From: Gimesia fumaroli | Lineage (GTDB): Bacteria > Planctomycetota > Planctomycetia > Planctomycetales > Planctomycetaceae | Length of the DNA stretch: 64,000 bases | Direction: 5' to 3' | Assembly: GCF_007754425.1 (NCBI RefSeq) | Contig: NZ_CP037452.1 | Location: 3,509,164-3,573,163 of the forward strand | Shown here: positions 16,934 to 27,165 of the stretch, one piece after another | Layout: every line of letters begins with the position of its first letter | Numbering within the stretch: the stretch's first letter is position 1 | The notes under the pieces: model-generated | What the model was told of the DNA's origin: nothing | What the model saw: only the letters and a program-made list of their open reading frames with translations | Database searches by the model: none | Made by a program: the position numbers and the translations under genes

Positions 16934-18424
16934 ATGCATCTGAATATTTCACAACAAATGAAACTGGGCCAGCAGATGAAGCTGGCTCCGCGAATGATCC
17001 AGTCGATGGAGATTCTGCAGCTCCCCTTACAGGCGCTGGAAGAACGAATCGACCAGGAGCTGGCAGAGAACGTCTGCCTGGAGCGTATCAGCGATAATGA
17101 GAATACGCCCGATACCGAATCAGAGTTAATGCGGGATCAGGCAAATGCAGAATCCAACAGCTCTGACCTTGATGAAAAAGAGATGGTGGCTGGCAGTGAG
17201 CAGAATAACGAGTCTGATTTCGAGCGTTTGCTGGAGATGGCAGAGCAGTGGCCGGAAGACAATGTCACTTCTGCTACAAAGCCATCGTCTAATCGAGTCA
17301 GTGACGATATGGAACGCAGTAACGATGCGATTGCCAATATCTCGGAACGTCAGCAGACCCTGAATGAATATTTGCTGGAACAGTTCCATTACTTTAATTG
17401 CCCAGCCGAAATCAAAGAGTTTGGCGAGTATCTGATTCAGAACCTGGATCATAATGGCCGGTTGCAAAGTTCCCTGCCTGAGATCGTGCAGGTTTACGGC
17501 AAACACATTACGCAAGAGCAGGCAGAAGCCGCTCTACAACTGATTCAAAAATGCGATCCCCCCGGTGTGGGGGCCCGTGATTTGAAGGAATGCCTCCTGC
17601 TTCAGTTGAAGCCCGATGCCCCCTTTCGTGACGTGCTGGTGACGTTGATTACGTCGCACCTGGAAGACCTGGGGCAGAATCGACTGCCGGTGATTCAACG
17701 AAAAACCGGTTATTCGATCGATATGATCAAGAACGCCATGTCCTATTTACGTTATCTGGATCCGTTTCCGGGACGTGGATTCGAGTCGGAACCGGTTTTA
17801 AAAGTGACGCCTGATGTTTTTGTCAAACTTGATGAAAACGGAAAGTATGTGGTTGAGCTGGAAAATGAATACACGCCCCCCTTGCGGATCAGCCGGCGGT
17901 ATGCCCAGTTGTTACGAAACAAAACCGACGACCAGACCAAGGAATACATCAAGAAAAAAATTGATGCTGCGAAATGGTTGATTGAAGCGATCGAACAGCG
18001 TCACAGTACCTTAAAGCGGGTGGCACAGGCAATTGTCGATTTTCAGACTGATTTTCTGAACAACGGTCCTGAGCATATTGTGCCTTTGAAGATGCAGCAG
18101 ATTGCTGACGTCGTGGGCGTACATGTGACGACAGTGTCTCGCGCTGTCGATGATAAATGGATTCAGACGCCGCGTGGTTTGTATCCGTTGAAACGCTTCT
18201 TTGGGGGGGGGACCAAAACCTCTGAAGGGGAAGACGTGGCCTGGGGCATCATTCGATTGAAGCTCAAAGAGATCATCGATGCGGAAGACAAGAATAAGCC
18301 TCTCAGCGATGATTCTCTTGTCGAAGCACTATCCAAAGAAGGATACAATCTGGCACGGAGAACTGTCACAAAGTATCGCAAGGCGATGAATATCCCTTCC
18401 TCACGGCAGCGTCGGGAATATTAA
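16934..18424 (+). CDS. rpoN: RNA polymerase sigma-54 factor
   Basis: A 496-residue sigma-54. Region I is the Gln/Leu-rich N-terminus ([33 protein letters not shown]), region II is acidic (about 50-115), and the core-binding and DNA-binding domains follow, with the helix-turn-helix around [17 protein letters not shown]. The RpoN box ([21 protein letters not shown]) ends the protein and recognises the -24 element. It lies 67 bases after recR and may be read from the same transcript. Sigma-54 would serve enhancer-dependent promoters; none with good -24/-12 spacing was seen in this window. Confidence 0.95.
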   Translation: MHLNISQQMKLGQQMKLAPRMIQSMEILQLPLQALEERIDQELAENVCLERISDNENTPDTESELMRDQANAESNSSDLDEKEMVAGSEQNNESDFERLLEMAEQWPEDNVTSATKPSSNRVSDDMERSNDAIANISERQQTLNEYLLEQFHYFNCPAEIKEFGEYLIQNLDHNGRLQSSLPEIVQVYGKHITQEQAEAALQLIQKCDPPGVGARDLKECLLLQLKPDAPFRDVLVTLITSHLEDLGQNRLPVIQRKTGYSIDMIKNAMSYLRYLDPFPGRGFESEPVLKVTPDVFVKLDENGKYVVELENEYTPPLRISRRYAQLLRNKTDDQTKEYIKKKIDAAKWLIEAIEQRHSTLKRVAQAIVDFQTDFLNNGPEHIVPLKMQQIADVVGVHVTTVSRAVDDKWIQTPRGLYPLKRFFGGGTKTSEGEDVAWGIIRLKLKEIIDAEDKNKPLSDDSLVEALSKEGYNLARRTVTKYRKAMNIPSSRQRREY

Positions 18425-18445
18425 GCCGGTTCTCCCCTGCTCTTT

Positions 18446-19372
18446 TTAGAGCTCGTGTTTCCACCCTGAGTCTTCCAGTGAAGTCTGCGAACCATCGGGG
18501 TGCTGAATAAAGGCGGTCTGTCTGCTGGTGATTTCGCCGATCTGTGTGATTTTGGTTGGGAGCGGATTTTGGCTGAGCAGCTGTTTTCCATCTTCGGGAG
18601 ACACGGTAAACAGCAGTTCGAAATCTTCGCCATCAGAGAGAGCATGCTGCAGGCGCGTTTGTTTTGATTCGTTCTCTGAGACTCTGCTGCTGATCGGGAT
18701 TGAAGTCGCATCCAGAAGCGCGCCAACGTTGGATTCGCGAAGAATATGTTGCAGGTCAGAAGCAAGACCATCGCTGAGATCAACCATGGAATGGATAGCG
18801 ACCGCTTGATTCAGGATTAAGGCTTCAGAGACGAGAGGAGTAAAATTCAGATGATGGCCAGTCAGGCTGCCGCCTAGTTCGCCCGTCACGAAGATCCAGT
18901 CGCCTGGTATGGCACCGGAACGTTTAATAGACTTGGATGCCGGGGCGATTCCGATAATGGCAACGTTAATCACCAGTGGGCCGTCCCAGCTGTTTGTGTC
19001 GCCGCCGATCAGCTGGATTGAAAATTCTTTTGCGAGATCGATGATGCCTTGCATTATGGCTTTGGCAAATTCAGGGCCTCTGGACTTGGGTAGCGCAAGG
19101 CTGATGAGCGCTGAGTGAGGTTGTCCGGCCATCGCGGCGAGGTCGCTTATATTCACTGCCAATGCTTTACGGCCAGCACGTTCAGGCGTCGCTGGTGGGA
19201 AGGTGAAATGGGTGCCTTCCATCAGCATGTCTGTTGCAAATAACAGTTCACTGTTCAGGGGTGGTTGCAGAATAGCAGTATCATCGCCAATGCCGATGAG
19301 ATTCGCTTTTGCGCTAGGGCATTGCTCACGAATCCATTGAATGAGGTCAAATTCATGAAATGAGGATGCCAT
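18446..19372 (-). CDS. thiL: Thiamine-monophosphate kinase
   Basis: A 308-residue ThiL that phosphorylates thiamine monophosphate to thiamine diphosphate. Family marks: GIGDDTAIL near residue 26, NISDLAAMAGQPHSALISLALP, IGGDTNSWDGPLVINVAIIG and a late LSDGLASDLQHIL and SDGEDFELLFTV, all ligands for Mg2+/ATP in the family. It converges on rpoN, with 21 bases between stop codons, and stands downstream of nothing else on its strand. Confidence 0.92.
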   Translation of the reverse strand: MASSFHEFDLIQWIREQCPSAKANLIGIGDDTAILQPPLNSELLFATDMLMEGTHFTFPPATPERAGRKALAVNISDLAAMAGQPHSALISLALPKSRGPEFAKAIMQGIIDLAKEFSIQLIGGDTNSWDGPLVINVAIIGIAPASKSIKRSGAIPGDWIFVTGELGGSLTGHHLNFTPLVSEALILNQAVAIHSMVDLSDGLASDLQHILRESNVGALLDATSIPISSRVSENESKQTRLQHALSDGEDFELLFTVSPEDGKQLLSQNPLPTKITQIGEITSRQTAFIQHPDGSQTSLEDSGWKHEL

Positions 19373-19511
19373 GCTGTTAGTCTCTGTATCGACGGAAAAC
19401 AGGGATTAATGTGAGAATCGGAGTATAAGATAATGGATGGATATCATAGCAGGCAACTCTTGTTTTTGGCGAGTCTCAGAGGACGCCGGATATCATAGTC
19501 TTTCGTATACA

Positions 19512-19551
19512 TTAAAAGAACCCGACACATACCAAAATGATCTGTGTCGGG
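19512..19551 (-). terminator. Intrinsic terminator of the HtrA gene
   Basis: CCCGACACA (19521-19529) pairs with TGTGTCGGG (19543-19551). Read on the minus strand the stem is followed by TTCTTTTAA, 35 bases past the HtrA stop at 19586. Confidence 0.75.
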
Positions 19552-19585
19552 CTGATGGATCAGTTTGATAAACTGAATGATGGAT

Positions 19586-20983
19586 CTAAGGTGTACCGGT
19601 CAGGTTCAACGGCAAGTGTCCGTAAAGAGTCTCATTTTTACGGAGAATGTAAAACTTGAGCGGGTTGAAACTGGGAAGCTTTGAGTTGCTCAGCACATAG
19701 GAAATGTTACTGAGATTTACCGTTTCCCAGATATGAAGTCCCACCAGGATATCGCCTCTTCGCATTCCGTTCATGGCGGCTGGACTTTGTGGTCGAACTT
19801 CTTCAATCAGCATGCCACCCTCATAGCGTGGGTTGAGCATGTGCTTTTGTGACTCAGTAATTTTTGTAATTCGAATTCCGAGTACTTCCCAGGTCTTCTC
19901 AAGCGTTGGATCGTTCGAGATTTCGTTGTTCTGTGCTCGAACAATCGGAGCACTCACAGGTGTTGTGCGGGCAACGGTAGTGGAGTCGGCCAGTGTGATT
20001 TGAACTGACTGAGTTTTCTCATCGCGGCGAATCAGAAGATCAATCGTGTCTCCTGGCTTGTGTCCCATGAAGGCACGTTCCAGGTCGGCACGGTCTACGA
20101 CATTCACAGAACCGGCTTTCATGACGATGTCGTCTTTTTTGAGTCCGGATTTTTCTGCAGGGCTGTTTTTCTCGGGGTTACCGAGCACCAGCATCTGCTT
20201 GTCACCCTGTTTGATGTCATTGGCCAGAATACCGTGGTATGTGTGATCGATTAACTCGGTGCTGATCAGGTCGGCGATGATTTTCCGTGCGTCATCAATG
20301 GGAATCGCAAAACCGATTCGTTGGGCACCGGCTCGGATCGCCACGTTGATGCCAACGACTTCCCCGTCCAGATTTAATAACGGGCCGCCACTGTTACCGG
20401 GATTGATGCTGGCATCGGTCTGGATCAGATTTTTGTATGATTGCTTTTCGTTGACTTCAACATCACGAGACAGCGAACTGATAATTCCTGAAGTCACGCT
20501 ATGCTCGTATCCAAATGCGTTTCCGACCGCGATTACGGTTTCTCCCAGCATTAAATCTGATGAGGTTCCCGGCGGCATCACAGTGAGCTTCTTCGTCGGA
20601 TTGATTTTGATGATCGCCAGATCTTCGCTCTGGTTGGAAGAGATAATCCGCGCGTTGTATGTGCTGCCATCCATCATGGTCACGCGGAGCGAATCGACTC
20701 CATCAATGACGTGATGATTGGTGACAATATACCCTCTGGGATCAACAATGATCCCCGTGCCCATACCATTGACTTTTCGACTTTTTCCGGAGCCGAAGAG
20801 TGAATCTTCAGTACGTGCCGTTTTCTCACTGTGGATATTCACCACAGAAGTCTTAGCACGTTCAATAGCGCGAACCAGGGGTGTTTTGCGTACATCGGAC
20901 GCTATACTGTTCTCGCAGAATGCACCTGATCCTGTGACAAGTATCATGGTGCACAGTGTGAGTTTATAAAAGCACTTAATCAT
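19586..20983 (-). CDS. Secreted HtrA/DegP-family serine protease with two PDZ domains
   Basis: A periplasmic-type quality-control protease of 465 residues. The preferred start at 20983 (MIKCFYKLTL) opens a signal peptide ending near SGAFC, with a possible lipobox-like cysteine; an upstream start at 21040 would add 19 polar residues. The trypsin-like triad is intact: His in TNHHVIDG, Asp in SEDLAIIKI and Ser in NPGNSGGPLL. Two PDZ domains follow (about 270-350 and 385-460), the second less typical and ending with LNLTGTP. It has its own terminator. It degrades or refolds misfolded envelope proteins by family analogy. Confidence 0.88.
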   Translation of the reverse strand: MIKCFYKLTLCTMILVTGSGAFCENSIASDVRKTPLVRAIERAKTSVVNIHSEKTARTEDSLFGSGKSRKVNGMGTGIIVDPRGYIVTNHHVIDGVDSLRVTMMDGSTYNARIISSNQSEDLAIIKINPTKKLTVMPPGTSSDLMLGETVIAVGNAFGYEHSVTSGIISSLSRDVEVNEKQSYKNLIQTDASINPGNSGGPLLNLDGEVVGINVAIRAGAQRIGFAIPIDDARKIIADLISTELIDHTYHGILANDIKQGDKQMLVLGNPEKNSPAEKSGLKKDDIVMKAGSVNVVDRADLERAFMGHKPGDTIDLLIRRDEKTQSVQITLADSTTVARTTPVSAPIVRAQNNEISNDPTLEKTWEVLGIRITKITESQKHMLNPRYEGGMLIEEVRPQSPAAMNGMRRGDILVGLHIWETVNLSNISYVLSNSKLPSFNPLKFYILRKNETLYGHLPLNLTGTP

Positions 20984-21328
20984 TCGGTGGCTCAGTTCAT
21001 CGAGGTGGGCGGTGCGATTACTCGCGTGTCCTAGTTCCATCTACCGACCGGAGACGATCCATCAATGCTCCGTAGAACTGCATATCGGAATGAACTCATT
21101 TCTGGCTTAATCACGAACGTTCTCTCTGGAATAGTTTACCTAGTTGACAGGGCGTCAGAATGGGTAAAGTGTATCGATTGTGCGGCTGGATATTTCAGCA
21201 ATTTAAATGTGGAAAAGAAAATGGCTCATGAAATAATGTTAAGGAGAGCCTGCGAGACCGTGATGAGAGCAAATTCTGCGTAAGTGGTGTCCTGAACTCA
21301 TCCTGAGAGAGGTTACTTGAGTTGAATC
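20984..21328. other. Gene-free interval upstream of HtrA
   Basis: The 345 bases between the HtrA start and the end of the TPR gene hold no supported gene. A TTGACA at 21144-21149 on the plus strand has only a poor -10 and leads into no gene. The HtrA promoter presumably lies here on the minus strand. Confidence 0.5.
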
Positions 21329-22441
21329 TTACAGTTTCCTGAAATTCTCAAGTTTCTTTTTCAATTCATTTTTTTGATCTGTGGGTGCTTTTTGAATTGC
21401 CTGCGCGAGGGTTTTCACTGCTAAATCCGTTTGCTGGTTTTCATGATAGGCCGTTGCCAGAGTATCGAGCATATTCCAGTCAGCCGACCGAGTGAGGTCG
21501 CAAGCCCGTTCCGCATGGAGTACTGCTGCTTTCGAGTCACGATACTTCGTATCAGGACACGTTGTGTAAAGCCAGGCTAAGTCATTATGTGCCGTCGCTG
21601 AGACAGGATTGAGCTCCAGGGCTCTCTGATAGTCCTTGATGGCAGATTCGAACTCTCGCTTCTGCTCCCACAGTGAAGCCCGGTTGCTGAATACTTCGGA
21701 TACGAATTTATTTGCTTTGATTGCCTGATTAAAATCCTCCAGAGCCAGATCAGATTGATTCAGGTCGCGATACACAATACCCCGCGCGTTAAGAGCCGAG
21801 ACCATTTGGGGCTGCAGTCGAATTGCTTCGTTATAATCGGCGATCGCTTTTTGAGGCTGTTCATTTTCAAAGTAAATCAAGCCCCGAATATGAAAGGCGT
21901 TGGCGCTTGAGGAATTGAGCTGAATTGCCTGGTTCAAGTCTGTCAGTGCTTTCGCATACTCCCCTTTTAAACGACGGATGTTTCCCCGATTCACATAAAT
22001 ATGTGGGTTATCTGTCTTTAGTTGGAGCGCTGCATCAAAATCAGAGAGTGCCTGGTCATAGTTTTTAAGTGCCTGCCAGGCGATGCCTCTCAGGTGATAG
22101 CGTTCGGCCGTCGGTTCTGTTTTCAAAGCCTCATTTAAAAACTGGATCAGTTCTTCGGGGGATCGGACATCGGTTTGTTTGATCCAGCCACCCAGTAAAG
22201 GAATCCAGAGCCACTCCTTATTGGTTTGTGTAATCAGAACGACTTCACCCGGATTGACTTTCCGAAGTGTGCCACCACTCGTTTTGATTTCTGCATCCTT
22301 TGCTGTCACGATTTTTATACGGGGCTGTATCTTGGGGGCATCGGCACCAAAAGTAGAAACTGGACAAAAGACCATTTCGCAAATGAGTAAAAACAGCAGT
22401 GGATTTGTTTTGAACGGCGTTGGCATTGGACAAGATCCCAA
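21329..22441 (-). CDS. Secreted TPR-repeat protein with N-terminal SH3-like domain
   Basis: A 370-residue exported protein: signal peptide (NPLLFLLICEMVFCPVSTFGA), a short SH3-like beta domain (about 40-92, including GEVVLITQTNKEWLWIPLLGGWI) and then six or seven tetratricopeptide repeats (about 95-370) with the usual W-LG-Y-A-F-A-P spacing, for example YVNRGNIRRLKGEYAKALTD and ARGIVYRDLNQSDLALEDF. TPRs bind proteins, so it is probably an envelope scaffold; the partner is unknown. The start at 22441 or 22426 both precede the signal. It is divergent from the YTV-repeat gene. Confidence 0.8.
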   Translation of the reverse strand: MGSCPMPTPFKTNPLLFLLICEMVFCPVSTFGADAPKIQPRIKIVTAKDAEIKTSGGTLRKVNPGEVVLITQTNKEWLWIPLLGGWIKQTDVRSPEELIQFLNEALKTEPTAERYHLRGIAWQALKNYDQALSDFDAALQLKTDNPHIYVNRGNIRRLKGEYAKALTDLNQAIQLNSSSANAFHIRGLIYFENEQPQKAIADYNEAIRLQPQMVSALNARGIVYRDLNQSDLALEDFNQAIKANKFVSEVFSNRASLWEQKREFESAIKDYQRALELNPVSATAHNDLAWLYTTCPDTKYRDSKAAVLHAERACDLTRSADWNMLDTLATAYHENQQTDLAVKTLAQAIQKAPTDQKNELKKKLENFRKL

Positions 22442-22616
22442 GTTAACTAACGATCAAAATTCGTTGATTTGTTAGTTTTTCGATATAAGTAGTATATTTC
22501 GTAGAATTCCTATATTAACATGGTATCCTATAGGCTCGTACAACACTTTCCCAAACTAAAGGGAATTTGAAAACGGAAAATTTCAATTTATTCGTATCAG
22601 GAAGTTCAAAACAGCG

Positions 22617-23954
22617 ATGAGGGGGAAGAAAGTGAAACAAATGATTAGAGTACTGTGTGCTGTGACGGCCATCGTAATGGCAGGCTCCACAGTCGAAGCT
22701 GGGAAATGCAAGTCTCAGCAGTGTTGTGTGAGTGCAGCACCTTGTTTGAGCGGTTGTAATCCGTGTGCGACGATGGCCTGCAAGCCCGCTTGCCAGACAG
22801 TCGAGCGGACTGTGATGGTCCCGGAAATGGTAACAGAAGTTCGTAAGGTCAAATGTACTGCCTACCGAACTGAGACTCGACAGCGGGATATCACAATTTA
22901 TGAACGCGTTCCGGAAACGCGGGAAGTCACTCAGACCTTCACGGTAATGCGTCCTGAAACACGCACACGTATGGAAAAATATATTGCCTGTAAGCCCGTC
23001 TGGAAAACATCGCAGAAGACTTATACTGTCAATGTGCCTTACTATGAAGCACGCACCGGAGTTCGGCAGGTTAAGAAAACATTCTGGAAAGACGTCACGC
23101 AGGAATACACGGTCAACGTCCCCTACACGGAGAAGCGAACCGGAACGCGTCAGGTCCAGAAAGTGGTTATGAAAGATGTTGTTCAGGAATATTGTGTGAA
23201 TGTTCCTTACACGGAAAAGCGTCAGGGCACTCGGACTGTGATGAAATGTGTTCCTGTTAAACGCTATCATACGGTTTGTGAAGATCAAGGACACTGGGAA
23301 GATCGTCCGATCAAAGCGGCGTGCCCTGCCCCGGCCTGTGATAATTGTGGAAACTGCGGCGACTGCTGTCAGACGGCGTGTGTTCCTGTTTGTACGCAGC
23401 GGGTCTGGGTTCCGAAAATTGTCCAGAAGAAAGTGGAATATACTTCATATCAGCAGCAGTGCGAGCAGGTGCCTTATACGTATGAAGTGCAACTGTGTAA
23501 GCCGGAAAAACGAACTCGCACACTAAAAGTCTGCGAGACCGTTTGTGTACCTGAAAAATACACATACGAAGTTCAGCTCTGCAAACCGGAAAAACGGACT
23601 CGCACAGTCAAAGTTTGCGAAGTCAAATGTGTGCCGCAAGAGTATACCTATCGGGTTAAACTTTGTAAGCAGGAAACTCGAACCTGTGATGTCAAAGTCT
23701 GCTCTTATGTGAAAGAAGAAAGAACTCGCGAAGTCACCTACACGGTTTGTGTTCCTGAGCAAAAAACGTGTACTCGCAAGATTACCGTTTGTAAGCGGGT
23801 TCCCAAGGTTGTCAAGCAGAATTATACGGTTTGTGTTCCTTACACCGTTGAGAAAGAGGTCCCTGTCCAGGTTTGTCGGCAGGTTGCCAGAAAAGTCCTG
23901 GTACAGGTCCCCGTCTGCTCTGCCTGTGAGACAGGCTGTTCCAAGTGTAAATAA
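22617..23954 (+). CDS. Cys-rich YTV-repeat cell-surface protein
   Basis: A 445-residue secreted protein built of tandem repeats. A signal peptide (MIRVLCAVTAIVMAGSTVEA) is followed by a Cys-rich head and then at least eight repeats of roughly 25-33 residues with the pattern Y-T-V-x-V-P-Y...R-x-x-R-x-V, for example YTVNVPYTEKRTGTRQVQK and YTYEVQLCKPEKRTRTLKV. Two adjacent repeats are almost identical (around 23478-23650). Such YTV-domain proteins are known as cysteine-rich cell-wall components of planctomycetes such as Rhodopirellula. The start is uncertain: ATG at 22617, or GTG at 22632 just after GAGGGGGAAG. It has a strong terminator. Confidence 0.8.
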   Translation: MRGKKVKQMIRVLCAVTAIVMAGSTVEAGKCKSQQCCVSAAPCLSGCNPCATMACKPACQTVERTVMVPEMVTEVRKVKCTAYRTETRQRDITIYERVPETREVTQTFTVMRPETRTRMEKYIACKPVWKTSQKTYTVNVPYYEARTGVRQVKKTFWKDVTQEYTVNVPYTEKRTGTRQVQKVVMKDVVQEYCVNVPYTEKRQGTRTVMKCVPVKRYHTVCEDQGHWEDRPIKAACPAPACDNCGNCGDCCQTACVPVCTQRVWVPKIVQKKVEYTSYQQQCEQVPYTYEVQLCKPEKRTRTLKVCETVCVPEKYTYEVQLCKPEKRTRTVKVCEVKCVPQEYTYRVKLCKQETRTCDVKVCSYVKEERTREVTYTVCVPEQKTCTRKITVCKRVPKVVKQNYTVCVPYTVEKEVPVQVCRQVARKVLVQVPVCSACETGCSKCK

Positions 23955-23997
23955 GTAACGAGTGAGGAGCAGTTCACAGTGCTTCTCTGTCCGAGAC

Positions 23998-24031
23998 AAG
24001 CCTCATACTTTCGGGTATGAGGCTTTTTTTA
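23998..24031 (+). terminator. Intrinsic terminator of the YTV-repeat gene
   Basis: AAGCCTCATAC and GTATGAGGCTT form a perfect 11-bp stem with loop TTTCGG, followed by a T-run. It begins 44 bases after the stop at 23954. Confidence 0.9.
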
Positions 24032-24070
24032 TAAACTGATTATCAGAGGAAACCAATTTTCGCTTTTCAA

Positions 24071-25183
24071 ATGAGAAACCTGATGTCCGATTTTTCTTCG
24101 CAGTTCAATAAACCAGCACGCTTCACAGACGAGTTCGAGACTTTAATAGCGAACATTTCCCAACTGGCTGAAGGCGGCGATACAGAGCATCTCTGGCCCG
24201 CGGAATCGTGGGAAGCCATCAAGCAGGCAGGAGTCCTGGGCTGGAATGTGCCGTTGGAATTTGGCGGAGCCGACTTGAATTCAGTCGAGATGACTTACGG
24301 CTATATCAGGCTGGCCGAAGCCTGTTTAACTACGACGTTTGTACTGACTCAGTTCAATGCAGCCTGTCAGCGAATCAACTGGTCTGAAGATCAGGAATTA
24401 AAAACGCGAGTCTTCCATGAGTTGGTTTCGGGGGAAAAATTTGCCACGGTGGGGATCTCACATTTAACCACCTCACGTCAGCATCTCAGTAAGCCGACGG
24501 TGACTGCAGAGAAGACTTCAAACGGCTGGATTCTGGATGGCTTTGTTCCCTGGGTGACAGGCGCCGTGAAAGCAGATTACATTGTGACCGGTGGCGTCTG
24601 TGAAGATGCGATGCAAATCCTGGGGCTCGTCAGTACCGATCTCGCTGGCGTTGAACCGCAGCCTCCGATTGAAATGCTCTCGATGACAGGCTCGCAGACG
24701 GGAGCCGTCAAACTGAATCAGGTGACCATTCCCGCGGAATGTCTGATCGCTGGCCCCGTCGAAAAAGTAATGAAACGCCCCGATGGTCAGGGCGGCGCCG
24801 GCTCATTAACCACCTCCGCGCTCGCGCTCGGAGTGGCCCGTCGCGCCATTATGAAACTGGAAGAAGAAGCCACGAAACGACCTGATCTGCAGGAAATCTT
24901 CAACCCGCTGCAGGCCGATTATCAAAGAATCTTTGATGAGATGTTTGAAACTCTCACCGCGGGAACTTTGAACGGTTCCATTTCCGAAAAGATTCGCGAA
25001 CGTTCAAACTCGCTAGTCCTGCGTGCCTCACAGGCTTTGCTGGCGGCCGTGAAAGGCGCTGGCTTTGTCAAAGGTCATCCCGCAGAACGTGCCATTCGCG
25101 AGGCGATGTTTTTCCTCGTCTGGTCCTGTCCACAACCAGTGGTTCATGCCAATATGAAAGAGTTCGCCTGCGTGCTCGACTGA
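24071..25183 (+). CDS. Acyl-CoA dehydrogenase-family flavoprotein
   Basis: A 370-residue member of the acyl-CoA dehydrogenase family, which normally oxidises acyl-CoA with FAD. The N-terminal helical domain (WESIKQAGVLGWNVPLEFGGADLN style) and the middle beta domain (ATVGISHLTT...LDGFVPWVTGA) are readable, as is the late helical domain. The usual C-terminal FAD/CoA motifs are weak and the protein is slightly short, so it may be one of the divergent members that hydroxylate or otherwise use flavin. The start may be ATG at 24071 or 24092. It converges on the Na/Pi cotransporter, 15 bases apart. Confidence 0.75.
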   Translation: MRNLMSDFSSQFNKPARFTDEFETLIANISQLAEGGDTEHLWPAESWEAIKQAGVLGWNVPLEFGGADLNSVEMTYGYIRLAEACLTTTFVLTQFNAACQRINWSEDQELKTRVFHELVSGEKFATVGISHLTTSRQHLSKPTVTAEKTSNGWILDGFVPWVTGAVKADYIVTGGVCEDAMQILGLVSTDLAGVEPQPPIEMLSMTGSQTGAVKLNQVTIPAECLIAGPVEKVMKRPDGQGGAGSLTTSALALGVARRAIMKLEEEATKRPDLQEIFNPLQADYQRIFDEMFETLTAGTLNGSISEKIRERSNSLVLRASQALLAAVKGAGFVKGHPAERAIREAMFFLVWSCPQPVVHANMKEFACVLD

Positions 25184-25198
25184 GCCGTTTTTTTTCGC

Positions 25199-26863
25199 TT
25201 ACTTCTCGCCCGCCAGTGCTTCTGCCAGGTTGATGACATGATCCCTGACACGTCGGAGTGCGTTCAACGTTGACGTATAGGAAACATTGATATACGGGTC
25301 GACTTTCTCTTTTGACAGGTAATCCAGATGTTCGCGCTGTAACGTTTTGACTTTCTTTTTGATTTCTTCTCCCGAATGGACGGTCGCCGAAACGATGTCT
25401 GTGTTTTCCTCCTGGTAAGCCGTGGTCACATGGTTTAACTGTTGTTCTACCATCTTGAGCAGATCCAGCAGCGAATTATTATGAGCTTCATCAAAAACCC
25501 TACCCTGCTTTTTCAGCTTCAGTCGGAATTTGGCAATCCGCTGCAGGTAGTCGCTGATCGATTCATACTCGTCTGCCATTCTCAGCTGACAGCGTCCTTT
25601 GGAAATCACTTCCTGAGGCAGATCCATCGCCAGTAGGTGCGTGATATAAGTAGTGATCTCGTCCTGCATGCGATCCAGCTCTTCTTCATATTCAAAGAGC
25701 TTATCCACATCTTCAGTGGCTGGTGTTTCCTGAGAGAGAATCCGATTCAGTATCTGAACCATTTCATCGCAAATCACGCCCATCCTGATGACTTCACCCC
25801 GCGATTGATCAATCGCCAGCACCGGCGTTTCGAGAATACGGATATCCAGGCTTCTCAGGTGTGCGATTTCCTGCGGTTTGTCTTTCACGATCCGAGTCAG
25901 TAATGTCGCGATCTTCCCGGCGAAAGGCAGAAAGACAATGGTGTTGACGATATTGAACACGGAGTGTGTGGCTGCAATCGCGAATACACAACTGGGATAA
26001 GTGGCCTCCCCGTTGACCATGACTGCTTTGGTCACATCGACATCGATCAACCAGGGAATAAATTTGACATACCAGAAGAAAATCGTTGAGATCCAGATGA
26101 CCCCGGAAATGTTAAACAGCACGTGGAAATAAGCTGCGCGGCGGGCGTTGGTGGTCGCGCCCAGCGAGGCAAGCAACGCGGTAACGGTGGTCCCGATATT
26201 TTCCCCCAGTACCAGTGCCGCTGCTGTCTCGAAAGGAATCAGCCCGGTTACCGCCAGTGAAATCGTAATCCCCAAAGTCGCTGACGAAGATTGAACGAGT
26301 ATCGTTAAAATACATCCCACGAGCATACACTGATACAGGCCGAGATAGCTGTTCGCCTGAAAGTGAAGAAACCATTCCTGGAACTCCGGCAAATCTTTCA
26401 GGAATTTACAGGCTTCTTTCATCAGCTGTAAACCGAAAAAGACCATGCCGACTCCCATGACCGCCAGAGCCGTATACCGCAACTTTTCGTTTTTGGAAAA
26501 CAGGTAGACGAAGGCAGAAACGCCCAGAATCGGCAGACCATATTTGCCGATTTTCAGAACCAGAATCCAACCGGTCACGGTCGTGCCGACGTTCGCACCC
26601 ATGATCACGCCGATGGCCTGCGTCAGCGACATCAAGCCGCCGTTCACGAACCCGACGGTCATCACTGTTGTCACAGAACTGGACTGCACCAGCACGGTCA
26701 CCAGAAAGCCAACAATGATTGCCAGGATGCGATTGTTCGTCACCGCTCCAATGAGACTTCTCAGGCTGGCACCAGCAATCGACTGCAACCCCTGAGACAT
26801 ATATTTCATTCCCAGGAGGAAGATCCCCAGACCTCCAATGAGGGTGGTCGTCATTTCAAACAT
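25199..26863 (-). CDS. Na+/phosphate cotransporter with PhoU-like domain
   Basis: A 554-residue inner-membrane transporter of the NptA/PNaS family. Two inverted repeats carry the QSSS signatures: QSSSVTTVMTVGF...GANVGTT and QSSSATLGITISL...GENIGTT, which form the Na+/phosphate site. About eight hydrophobic helices are followed by a cytosolic PhoU-like helical domain (about 340-554, with RVRDHVINLAEAL at the end). It imports, or in some bacteria exports, phosphate. It stands alone; the phased PHO-box-like repeats and the two-component pair lie 15 kb away, so common control is only a possibility. Confidence 0.88.
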   Translation of the reverse strand: MFEMTTTLIGGLGIFLLGMKYMSQGLQSIAGASLRSLIGAVTNNRILAIIVGFLVTVLVQSSSVTTVMTVGFVNGGLMSLTQAIGVIMGANVGTTVTGWILVLKIGKYGLPILGVSAFVYLFSKNEKLRYTALAVMGVGMVFFGLQLMKEACKFLKDLPEFQEWFLHFQANSYLGLYQCMLVGCILTILVQSSSATLGITISLAVTGLIPFETAAALVLGENIGTTVTALLASLGATTNARRAAYFHVLFNISGVIWISTIFFWYVKFIPWLIDVDVTKAVMVNGEATYPSCVFAIAATHSVFNIVNTIVFLPFAGKIATLLTRIVKDKPQEIAHLRSLDIRILETPVLAIDQSRGEVIRMGVICDEMVQILNRILSQETPATEDVDKLFEYEEELDRMQDEITTYITHLLAMDLPQEVISKGRCQLRMADEYESISDYLQRIAKFRLKLKKQGRVFDEAHNNSLLDLLKMVEQQLNHVTTAYQEENTDIVSATVHSGEEIKKKVKTLQREHLDYLSKEKVDPYINVSYTSTLNALRRVRDHVINLAEALAGEK

Positions 26864-27165
26864 GGTATTTTTTAGACCCTGCCGTGTTATTTCTCAGCCC
26901 CAGATGATTTCGAACAGGGCCGCATAAGATGGTGTTCATTTGGATTGATAAATGTTAAGAATTTGCATATTTATTATGAAGATCTGTTAATAATACAAGC
27001 CTGTAGCCGGACTCTCTTGGAACTCGGCACTAAAATTATGCTGCTGGTCCTTGTGAGATTGTGTTGTTGACGGTAAATCAGTTCATAGACTTATCTGGGA
27101 ATGCAGAAATAAGCCTGAAACGGGCTGAAAATGAACCTGTTCATGTGATTCTGACCCCGATCTGC
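26864..27165. other. Gene-free interval before tRNA-Arg
   Basis: This 302-base stretch is A/T-rich and contains no supported gene. It must hold the promoters of the minus-strand cotransporter and of the tRNA; a TTGACG at 27067-27072 lacks a good -10. Confidence 0.45.

Noticed and set aside
21144-21172. TTGACA on the plus strand upstream of HtrA
   Set aside because: The -10 is poor at every plausible spacing and no gene follows on that strand.
21065-21283. Plus-strand 72-residue frame near HtrA
   Set aside because: No ribosome-binding site or family match, and it overlaps the expected HtrA promoter.
23478-23650. Direct repeats that might suggest a CRISPR or tandem DNA element
   Set aside because: They are in-frame coding repeats of the YTV protein, with no spacers of even length.
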